Made by a program: the position numbers and the translations under genes
The notes under the pieces: model-generated
The model's input: the letters and a program-made list of their open reading frames with translations, nothing else
The model's database searches: none
What the model was told of the DNA's origin: nothing
Origin: an uncultured Atopobiaceae bacterium
GTDB taxonomy: Bacteria > Actinomycetota > Coriobacteriia > Coriobacteriales > Atopobiaceae
DNA length: 5,006 bases
Assembly (NCBI GenBank): GCA_944321005.1
Contig: CALUJT010000167.1
Coordinates: 1 to 5,006 of the forward strand
Reading direction: 5' to 3'
Shown here: positions 1 through 4,154 of the stretch, one piece after another
Layout: every line of letters starts with the position of its first letter
Numbering within the stretch: position 1 is the stretch's first letter

Positions 1-792
1 GCGAAACATGGGCCCGCGCCCCAGGGCGGCGCCCACCTCGTCTGTCGGGGCGAAGGTGTCGTCCGCGGGGCAGCCCGCGAAGAGAAACGCCACGTCCGGC
101 GAGAAGTGCCGCGCCGCGGCGCCCACGCCCCTCTCGCCGACCTCCTCCTGCGCGGAGACCGAGGCCACGACGTCAACGGAGAGGTCGTCGCGCCCGGCGA
201 GCTCGCGCAGGGCGAGCAGCATGGCGCACACGCCCGCGCGGCAGTCGAGCGCCTTGCCAAACGCCACGCCGCGCCCGGCATCGTACGAGAAGGCGGTGTC
301 CGGGACGAAGGGCTCGCCCATGCCCATGCCAAAGGCCTCGACGGCCTCCTCGCGCGACCTCGCGCCCACGTCGAGCATGAGGCCCGCCTTGCCGGAGGCC
401 CGCTCGGCCTCGGTCCAGAAGTGTGGCGGCTTAACGCCCACCACGCCGCGAACCCACGTGCCGTCCGTCGCGCGCACGAGCACGCCCTGGCCAGCGAGCG
501 CGCCGGGGGAGAAGCGCCCCAGCTCGACGAAGCTCATCGTGCCGTTTGAGAGCACGGACTTGACCATGCCGCCCACCTCGTCGCCGTGGGCGTCCAGCAT
601 GAGGACGGGCTTCTCGCCCGTGAAGTTGCGCGGGGTGACGAGGCCGTCGCGCAGCGTGTTCTCCTCGACGGAGGCCCATCCCGCGCAGAACGAGCGGACC
701 ACGGAGAGCGTCTCGTCCTCGAAGCCGGAGGGCGCCTTCGCGTTTGAGAGCGCGCCGAGAAGTTCCGCGAGCTCAGTCTCGTTGATGTCCAT
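1..792 (-). CDS. M42 family metallopeptidase (glutamyl aminopeptidase/endoglucanase-like), 3' end outside window
   Basis: The first 264 codons of a cytosolic M42 aminopeptidase are visible; family members usually run to about 340-360 residues, so the C-terminus with the last metal-binding His is missing. M42 enzymes form large tetrahedral complexes that trim peptides using two metal ions. Visible motifs are DAHGDEVGGMV (residues 67-77, His69 as a metal ligand), ALDCRAG (181-187, Asp183 as the bridging Asp) and AQEEVGERG (214-222, Glu216 as catalytic base and Glu217 as ligand), then GRGPMFR at the cut edge. The segment FAGCPADDTF (238-247) has Ala239 where the family carries an acidic metal ligand, so catalysis may be impaired. 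The ATG start is backed by AAAGGAC about 5 bases upstream. The gene is divergent from the Fic gene. The family call is firm; substrate and activity are not. Confidence 0.9.
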   Translation of the reverse strand, partial: MDINETELAELLGALSNAKAPSGFEDETLSVVRSFCAGWASVEENTLRDGLVTPRNFTGEKPVLMLDAHGDEVGGMVKSVLSNGTMSFVELGRFSPGALAGQGVLVRATDGTWVRGVVGVKPPHFWTEAERASGKAGLMLDVGARSREEAVEAFGMGMGEPFVPDTAFSYDAGRGVAFGKALDCRAGVCAMLLALRELAGRDDLSVDVVASVSAQEEVGERGVGAAARHFSPDVAFLFAGCPADDTFAPTDEVGAALGRGPMFR

Positions 793-839
793 GACCGTCC
801 TTTCGTCGGGCATTCGCCGCTGCGGGTAGCGCTGTCGAG

Positions 840-845
840 AGTATA
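840..845 (-). promoter_or_regulatory. Possible -10 box for the M42 peptidase gene
   Basis: The minus strand reads TATACT here, five of six matches to TATAAT, about 48 bases upstream of the peptidase ATG. No convincing -35 box is found 16-18 bases further upstream, where the sequence is GC-rich, so this is a weak call. Confidence 0.3.
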
Positions 846-856
846 GTAGCGCGTGC

Positions 857-908
857 GGCCCCGGCCCGATTCCCCTCGCTGCGCGCCCTCCGCCGAGGGG
901 GCGGGGCC
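857..908. repeat. Nested GC-rich inverted repeat in the divergent intergenic region
   Basis: Two sets of arms share one centre. The outer arms are GGCCCCG (857-863) and CGGGGCC (902-908). The inner arms are CCCCTCG (872-878) and CGAGGGG (894-900) around a 15-base loop. The left side has 8 unpaired bases between arms and the right side has one. The element lies between the weak promoters of two divergent genes, so it could be an operator or an RNA hairpin. No T-tract follows on either strand, which argues against an intrinsic terminator. High GC content makes chance pairing possible. Confidence 0.5.
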
Positions 909-948
909 TCTGGCAGAGTCGAGCGCCCCTCACGCCCCCTGCGCCCGA

Positions 949-954
949 TAGAAT
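949..954 (+). promoter_or_regulatory. Possible -10 box for the Fic gene
   Basis: TAGAAT matches TATAAT at five of six positions and lies 32 bases before the Fic start codon, giving a short leader. The expected -35 region (about 926-931) is C-rich and does not match the consensus, so the promoter may depend on an activator or may not be real. Confidence 0.33.
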
Positions 955-986
955 GCTACCAACGGCTCCACACGGGGAGGTGCACC

Positions 987-1736
987 ATGGCAAACCTGCT
1001 GAAGGAACGCTACGACGCGCTGGTCGAGAAGTGGGTGGCGCTGCCCGACGAGCGCCGCGAGAAGCTCCTGGACGAGTTCGTTCCCGACTACGTCTACAAC
1101 TCCGAGAAGATCGAGAACGAGGAGCTCACGTTTGCCACGGTGAGCCAGATCGTTAGGGGGGACGCCGTCGAGAACTACACCGGTGACGTAGAGGTTCTCG
1201 TGGAGACGCGAAACCTCAAGGTGTCCTGGGACCTCGCGCGCACCAAGCTTGCCGAGGACCCCTGCCTCTCCGAGGAGCTCATCCAGGAGGCGCAGGGTCT
1301 CGTCACTATGGGGACCTACAGCGAGAGGCTCCTGCTCGCGGGAGAGCGCCCGGGCACGTTCAAGCTCGAGAACTACGTGGGCGGCCCGGCGAGCATCGGC
1401 ATCCCCGCGGTGGAGGTCCCTCGCGCGGTGGGCGTCCTCGCGGACGACGTGAACTCGTACCTGGAGGAGGGCCGCCGCCACCTCACCATCGCCGCGTACG
1501 TCCACGCGCGCCTCTTTGAGATCCATCCCTTCGCAGACGGCAACGGCCGCACCGCACGTCTGCTCATGAACGGCGTGCTTCTCGCCATGGGCATGCCGCC
1601 CATCGTGATTCGCGCACAGGACCACGGCGCCTACCACGCCGGGCTCGACGTCTTCCACCTCGAGGGCGACATCAGCCCCTTCCGGCGCTTCCTCAGGAAC
1701 TCGACGCTCCTCACCTGGGAGGGGCTCCTCGACTGA
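987..1736 (+). CDS. Fic domain protein, likely autoinhibited adenylyltransferase (class II)
   Basis: This 249-residue protein carries the complete Fic core HPFADGNGRTAR at 180-191, with catalytic His180, the Asp184 metal ligand and the GNGR phosphate-binding loop. Fic enzymes transfer AMP, or less often other nucleotide moieties, onto hydroxyl side chains of target proteins. Near the N-terminus SEKIEN (39-44) fits the inhibitory pattern (S/T)xxxE(G/N), with Glu43 as the residue that blocks productive ATP binding. The inhibitory helix N-terminal to the core is the class II arrangement, so no separate antitoxin is needed and none is seen upstream. A flap-like segment PGTFKLENYVGG lies at 122-133. 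The ATG is preceded by GGGGAGG with 6 bases between. The target is unknown. The gene may be a self-contained regulator or a domesticated toxin. Confidence 0.92.
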   Translation: MANLLKERYDALVEKWVALPDERREKLLDEFVPDYVYNSEKIENEELTFATVSQIVRGDAVENYTGDVEVLVETRNLKVSWDLARTKLAEDPCLSEELIQEAQGLVTMGTYSERLLLAGERPGTFKLENYVGGPASIGIPAVEVPRAVGVLADDVNSYLEEGRRHLTIAAYVHARLFEIHPFADGNGRTARLLMNGVLLAMGMPPIVIRAQDHGAYHAGLDVFHLEGDISPFRRFLRNSTLLTWEGLLD

Positions 1737-1807
1737 CGCGGCAGGGGTGCTGACGGGGCGCCGGACAAAAGTTCCGGGGCGGCAGGTCTGGTTGGCTGGT
1801 GGCTGGC

Positions 1808-2038
1808 ATGTTCAATCCCTACGACTTCAATCGCGACGGACGCTGGAGCATGCCCGAGCGGACCGTCACGCACTACTACATAGGCGAGGAGTACCGCCGC
1901 GCGGACGCCGAGGGCGGCGGGGGCCCGCGCTACGAGAGCGGGTGCGGCTCGTGCCTGAACGGGTGCGGGTGCCTCCTGGTTATTCTCGTCTTCGCCTGCA
2001 TTTTGATCTGGGGGCTTGCGGGTTGCGTCTTCGGGTAG
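1808..2038 (+). CDS. Small membrane protein with one EF-hand-like loop and Cys-rich C-terminus
   Basis: This 76-residue product opens MFNPYDFNRDGRWSMPE. Residues 6-17 fit a complete 12-position EF-hand loop: Asp6, Asn8, Asp10, Gly11, a hydrophobic Trp13, Ser14 and Glu17 at the required spacing, which suggests calcium binding. A Gly-rich linker (36-39) leads to cysteines at 46, 49, 53 and 55, then one hydrophobic segment at about 56-74 with further cysteines at 64 and 73. The protein is probably a single-pass membrane protein, with the loop side undetermined. No named family is recognised. The ribosome binding site is poor, and an in-frame GTG at 1799 would add three residues. Codons have high GC at the third position, as in neighbouring genes, which supports coding. 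It starts 71 bases after the Fic stop on the same strand, so co-transcription is possible. Confidence 0.68.
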   Translation: MFNPYDFNRDGRWSMPERTVTHYYIGEEYRRADAEGGGGPRYESGCGSCLNGCGCLLVILVFACILIWGLAGCVFG

Positions 2039-2083
2039 CGAGCTTGTCTCGGCCTGCCTCGTGGAGGAAATCCGAATCCGCTC

Positions 2084-2122
2084 AAAAAAGTCCTTGCATC
2101 GCCCCGTGCGGGCGTGCATAAT
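2084..2122 (+). promoter_or_regulatory. Promoter of the tRNA-His/tRNA-Lys operon with upstream A-tract
   Basis: TTGCAT (2094-2099) and CATAAT (2117-2122) are separated by exactly 17 bases. A run of six A (2084-2089) just upstream of the -35 box resembles a proximal UP-element site. An overlapping AATAAT at 2120-2125 offers a second possible -10. Transcription would start near 2129-2130, giving a leader of about 24 bases before tRNA-His. Such strong sigma-70-type promoters are usual for tRNA genes. Confidence 0.72.
2095..2118. repeat. Inverted repeat filling the spacer of the tRNA promoter
   Basis: The left arm TGCA-T-CGCCC (2095-2104) pairs with GGGCGTGCA (2110-2118) over nine base pairs with one bulged T, around a 5-base centre. 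It begins in the -35 box and ends in the -10 box, the position expected of a repressor or MerR-type activator site. It could equally be chance in GC-rich sequence. Confidence 0.45.
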
Positions 2123-2152
2123 AATCGAGCTGCCTGAAGAGGTTCGCGAAAT

Positions 2153-2229
2153 GGTGGGTGTAGCTCAGTTGGTAGAGCGACGGACTGTGGCTCCGTAGGT
2201 CGAGGGTTCGAGACCCTTCGCCCACCCCA
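2153..2229 (+). tRNA. tRNA-His (anticodon GTG), CCA encoded
   Basis: A full cloverleaf folds. The acceptor stem pairs GTGGGTG (2154-2160) with CGCCCAC (2219-2225). The D stem is GCTC/GAGC. The anticodon stem ACGGA/TCCGT carries loop CTGTGGC with anticodon GTG at 2187-2189, and the T stem GAGGG/CCCTT has loop TTCGAGA. The extra 5' G at 2153 (G-1) faces C73 at 2226, the identity element of tRNA-His. The CCA end is encoded at 2227-2229. Read from the promoter at 2094-2122 together with tRNA-Lys. Confidence 0.97.
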
Positions 2230-2242
2230 TTTAATCGAATAC

Positions 2243-2318
2243 GGATCGTTAGCTCAGCTGGTAGAGCAGGGGACTCTTAATCCCAAGGTCCAGGGTTCGA
2301 ACCCCTGACGATCCACCA
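2243..2318 (+). tRNA. tRNA-Lys (anticodon CTT), CCA encoded
   Basis: The acceptor stem pairs GGATCGT (2243-2249) with ACGATCC (2308-2314). The discriminator is A2315 and CCA follows at 2316-2318. The anticodon loop CTCTTAA has CTT at 2276-2278, which reads the AAG codon that dominates in this GC-rich genome. The outermost anticodon-stem pair (27-43) is a G-A mismatch. The gene follows tRNA-His by 13 bases and is closed by the terminator at 2328-2360, so the two form one operon. Confidence 0.97.
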
Positions 2319-2327
2319 CGATAGCTT

Positions 2328-2360
2328 CGGCCGGGTGCCCGCGTGGCGCCCGGCCGTTTT
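2328..2360 (+). terminator. Rho-independent terminator of the tRNA-His/Lys operon
   Basis: CGGCCGGGTGCC (2328-2339) pairs with GGCGCCCGGCCG (2345-2356) over 12 base pairs including one G-T wobble. The loop has 5 bases and TTTT follows directly at 2357-2360. It begins 9 bases after the tRNA-Lys CCA. Confidence 0.93.
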
Positions 2361-2410
2361 CGTATGTCGCGGGCCTCCGCCCCCGTTTGCCCCGCCCCCT
2401 GAGGCGGGCG

Positions 2411-2441
2411 TTGAGGTGCGGACCGGCTCCCGTGGTATCCT
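2411..2441 (+). promoter_or_regulatory. Possible extended -10 promoter of the nuclease-Nudix operon
   Basis: TGGTATCCT (2433-2441) has the TGn extension followed by TATCCT, four of six matches to TATAAT. TTGAGG at 2411-2416 is a partial -35 with a long 19-base spacer. The -10 box ends 29 bases before the nuclease start. A new promoter is expected here because a strong terminator lies just upstream. Confidence 0.42.
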
Positions 2442-2470
2442 GCGGTGGCACACGGGAACAGAGGAGGAGC

Positions 2471-3262
2471 ATGTCAGACAGGCGCAAGGAGACCAACCCG
2501 GCAAAGCTGCGCGGCCCCGCGGGGCTCGTTGCCTCGATCGTCGTCGTGCTGCTGGCGGTGTGCCTCTCGGGCGCGCTGCCCTCCCTCACGGGCGGCCCCG
2601 GCTCGGACGCCCCGGCTGTCTCCGCGGGCGCCGAGCTCTCGTACAGCCCCTGGAGCTTCGACGAGTACCCGGAGTGCTACCGCGAGATGGGCCCGGCGGT
2701 GGTGGACGTCGAGCTGGGGCCCGGCGAGGCTCGCTACGAGGGGCTCGACTCCCTCGGGCGCACCGGGCGCGCCGTCGCGCTGGTGACCTACGACATGATG
2801 CGCGAGGGCAGCGACCGCGAGCGCGAGGACATCCACGAGATCCACCCCTCGGGCTGGGGGCACAACCGCGAGGTCGACATCAAGATGCCAGGCGAGAAGA
2901 CCTACCATGGCGCGCTCTTCAACCGAAGCCACCTCCTGGCCAAGTCCCTCGGCGGGGACGACGCGGCGCACAACCTCATCACGGGAACGCGCCCGCAGAA
3001 CGTGGGCGACAACCGCGGCCAGGACGGCGGCATGGCCTACACCGAGGGCATCGCGCGCGACTGGCTCTGGGACAACCGCGACGGCACGGTCTTCTACTCC
3101 GCCGCCCCCGTCTACGAGGGCGACGAGCTCCTGGCAAGGAGCGTGATCGTGGACGTGCGGTCCTCGGACGGGGAGCTCGACCTCAGGGTGGAGGTCTTCA
3201 ACACCGCGTACGGCTTCGACATCGACTATGCCACGGGCGAGTTCGAGATCGTGGGGGAGTGA
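2471..3262 (+). CDS. Secreted or membrane-anchored DNA/RNA non-specific endonuclease (streptodornase-like)
   Basis: This 263-residue protein cleaves nucleic acid with a beta-beta-alpha metal active site. The core FNRSHLLAKSLGG (150-162) contains the putative general base His154 and matches the NRSH form of the DRGH motif found in streptococcal secreted DNases. It is followed by HNLITGTRPQNVGDN (167-181), where Asn177 lies 23 residues after the His and is the likely metal ligand. Residues 17-40 form one hydrophobic segment after a charged N-terminus, so the enzyme is exported or anchored. Cys31 sits in LLAVC, a poor lipobox, so lipidation is unlikely. The catalytic domain spans about 90-260. 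The ATG has GAGGAGG about 3-4 bases upstream; longer in-frame extensions lack a ribosome site. The Nudix gene follows after 7 bases. Nutrient scavenging or DNA-matrix degradation are plausible roles; no immunity gene is seen. Confidence 0.92.
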   Translation: MSDRRKETNPAKLRGPAGLVASIVVVLLAVCLSGALPSLTGGPGSDAPAVSAGAELSYSPWSFDEYPECYREMGPAVVDVELGPGEARYEGLDSLGRTGRAVALVTYDMMREGSDREREDIHEIHPSGWGHNREVDIKMPGEKTYHGALFNRSHLLAKSLGGDDAAHNLITGTRPQNVGDNRGQDGGMAYTEGIARDWLWDNRDGTVFYSAAPVYEGDELLARSVIVDVRSSDGELDLRVEVFNTAYGFDIDYATGEFEIVGE

Positions 3263-3269
3263 GGCGGCA

Positions 3270-3893
3270 GTGGCCGAGAAGAACGTCGAGAAGAACGTCG
3301 AGAAGAACGTCGAGAAGAGCGACGGCCTCGCGGCCGTGAGGCGCGCGCTGGAGCCCGAGCCCCGTCTCATGGAGGGCGTGGTGCGGACGGACCGCGAGTG
3401 GGAGGGCAAGATCTTCTCGGTCGAGCACCTGCTGGTCGAGCTCTCGGACGGCAGCCGGGACTGGCGCGAGATCGTGCGGCATCACGGCGGGGCGGGCGTC
3501 GTCGCCGTGATGGGGGGTCGGGTGTGCCTCGTGCGGCAGTATCGCGTGGCTCTGGGGCAGATGACGCTCGAGATTCCCGCCGGCAAGGTGGACCCCGGCG
3601 AGCCCCGCGACGTCTGCGCCGCGCGCGAGCTCACCGAGGAGACGGGGCTCGTGGCCGAGCGGCTGGAGCTCCTGACCGAGTCCTACGGTGCGCCCGGCTT
3701 CACGAACGAGCACACCTCCGTCTACTTCGCCCATGGGCTCACCCAGGGGGCGTCCCGCCCGGACGAGGGCGAGTTCGTGGGCGTCGTGTGGGTGGACGTG
3801 GAGGACGCCGTGGAGGCCATCCGCCAGGGGCTCATCCAGGACGCCAAGACCGTCGAGGGCATTCTCGCCGCGAAGGCCTACGGGATGCTCTAA
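3270..3893 (+). CDS. Nudix hydrolase, ADP-ribose pyrophosphatase type
   Basis: From the GTG start the protein has 207 residues. The Nudix box at 105-127 is perfect: Gly105, Glu111, Arg119-Glu120, Glu123-Glu124 and Gly126 match Gx5Ex7REUxEExGU, with the EExG acids binding magnesium. Pro142 in APGFTNE, about 15 residues after the box, is typical of the ADP-ribose pyrophosphatase subfamily, which splits ADP-ribose into AMP and ribose 5-phosphate. The N-terminus (2-17) consists of [A/V]EKN-type repeats and is not part of the fold. GTG 3270 is preferred because GGGGGAG lies 10 bases upstream and it sits 7 bases after the nuclease stop. An ATG at 3369 would remove the repeats but has no ribosome site. 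It is translated with the nuclease, and its stop codon overlaps the putative tRNA-Arg -10 box. The exact substrate is inferred. Confidence 0.9.
   Translation: MAEKNVEKNVEKNVEKSDGLAAVRRALEPEPRLMEGVVRTDREWEGKIFSVEHLLVELSDGSRDWREIVRHHGGAGVVAVMGGRVCLVRQYRVALGQMTLEIPAGKVDPGEPRDVCAARELTEETGLVAERLELLTESYGAPGFTNEHTSVYFAHGLTQGASRPDEGEFVGVVWVDVEDAVEAIRQGLIQDAKTVEGILAAKAYGML
3273..3320 (+). repeat. Four tandem 12-base repeats in the Nudix N-terminus
   Basis: The unit GTCGAGAAGAAC occurs exactly at 3285-3296 and 3297-3308. Variant copies flank it: GCCGAGAAGAAC (3273-3284) and GTCGAGAAGAGC (3309-3320). Each unit encodes four residues (VEKN or a variant), so copy-number changes by slippage would keep the frame. 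The translated stretch is highly charged and probably a flexible or helical tail. Confidence 0.95.
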
Positions 3894-3896
3894 AAT
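3891..3896 (+). promoter_or_regulatory. Possible -10 box of tRNA-Arg overlapping the Nudix stop codon
   Basis: TAAAAT matches TATAAT at five of six positions, and its first three bases are the Nudix TAA stop. Transcription would begin near 3903, about 14 bases before the tRNA. No good -35 box is visible in the coding sequence upstream, so read-through from the nuclease-Nudix operon is the alternative. Confidence 0.35.
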
Positions 3897-3916
3897 GTTT
3901 CCCGCGCTCGTCCATC

Positions 3917-3993
3917 GCGCCCTTAGCTCAGTTGGATAGAGCCGCGGACTTCTAATCCGAAGGTCGGGGGTTCGAATCCCTCAGGGCGCACCA
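3917..3993 (+). tRNA. tRNA-Arg (anticodon TCT), CCA encoded
   Basis: The acceptor stem pairs GCGCCCT (3917-3923) with AGGGCGC (3983-3989). A3990 is the discriminator and CCA is encoded at 3991-3993. The D stem is GCTC/GAGC. The anticodon loop CTTCTAA gives TCT at 3951-3953, reading the AGA and probably AGG codons, which are uncommon in this GC-rich sequence. The T stem GGGGG/CCCTC has loop TTCGAAT. As in tRNA-Lys, pair 27-43 is a G-A mismatch (3944 and 3960). The gene starts 23 bases after the Nudix stop. Confidence 0.97.
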
Positions 3994-4002
3994 GACCGCT
4001 TG

Positions 4003-4038
4003 CGAGCCGGGTGTCGGAGACGGCGCCTGGCTCGATTC
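4003..4038 (+). terminator. Hairpin downstream of tRNA-Arg, probable terminator
   Basis: CGAGCCGGGTGTC (4003-4015) pairs with GGCGCCTGGCTCG (4022-4034) over 13 base pairs, three of them G-T wobbles, around a 6-base loop. Only ATTC follows instead of a T-run, so termination would be weaker than at 2328-2360. It begins 9 bases after the CCA end, the same spacing as the tRNA-Lys terminator, which supports the call. Confidence 0.62.
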
Positions 4039-4065
4039 GCGCCTCTGGCCGCATGGACGCGCGCG

Positions 4066-4085
4066 CTCGCGTAATTGTGCGCGAG
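4066..4085. repeat. Interrupted palindrome upstream of 1-phosphofructokinase, candidate operator
   Basis: CTCGCG (4066-4071) and CGCGAG (4080-4085) are perfect inverted arms around the AT-richer centre TAATTGTG. The element lies about 70 bases before the kinase start and upstream of a weak possible -10, CATACT at 4105-4110. Fructose operons are commonly controlled by DeoR- or LacI-type repressors, so an operator role fits, but no regulator gene is in the window to link it to. Confidence 0.4.
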
Positions 4086-4154
4086 GGAACGGTTTCATGT
4101 GCTGCATACTGAACTGGTGGCTCAGGTGGCCTCGCCCGTTGGAAGGAGCGCGCG

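Noticed and set aside
1761..1777. Hairpin CCGGA/TCCGG after the Fic gene as a terminator
   Set aside because: The stem has only five base pairs and is followed by GGC instead of T residues.
1631..2119. Minus-strand open frame of 162 codons opposite the Fic end and the small membrane protein
   Set aside because: It lacks any recognisable motif, overlaps the well-supported Fic gene, and is explained by GC-rich sequence that rarely contains stop codons. The plus-strand frame has the EF-hand loop and a clean membrane helix.
2487..2561. Lipoprotein signal in the nuclease
   Set aside because: The sequence before Cys31 is LLAV, with Val directly before the Cys, and hydrophobic residues continue after it, so a lipobox is not supported.
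2474..3409. Minus-strand open frame of 311 codons opposite the nuclease and Nudix start
   Set aside because: It is antisense to two genes with clear catalytic motifs and its FFSTFFST-type repeat is only the complement of the Nudix repeat.
2243..3993. Possible integrated element bounded by tRNA-Lys and tRNA-Arg
   Set aside because: The similarity between the two ends is only the normal T-arm and CCA of tRNAs. There is no integrase, no extra att repeat and no change in base composition.
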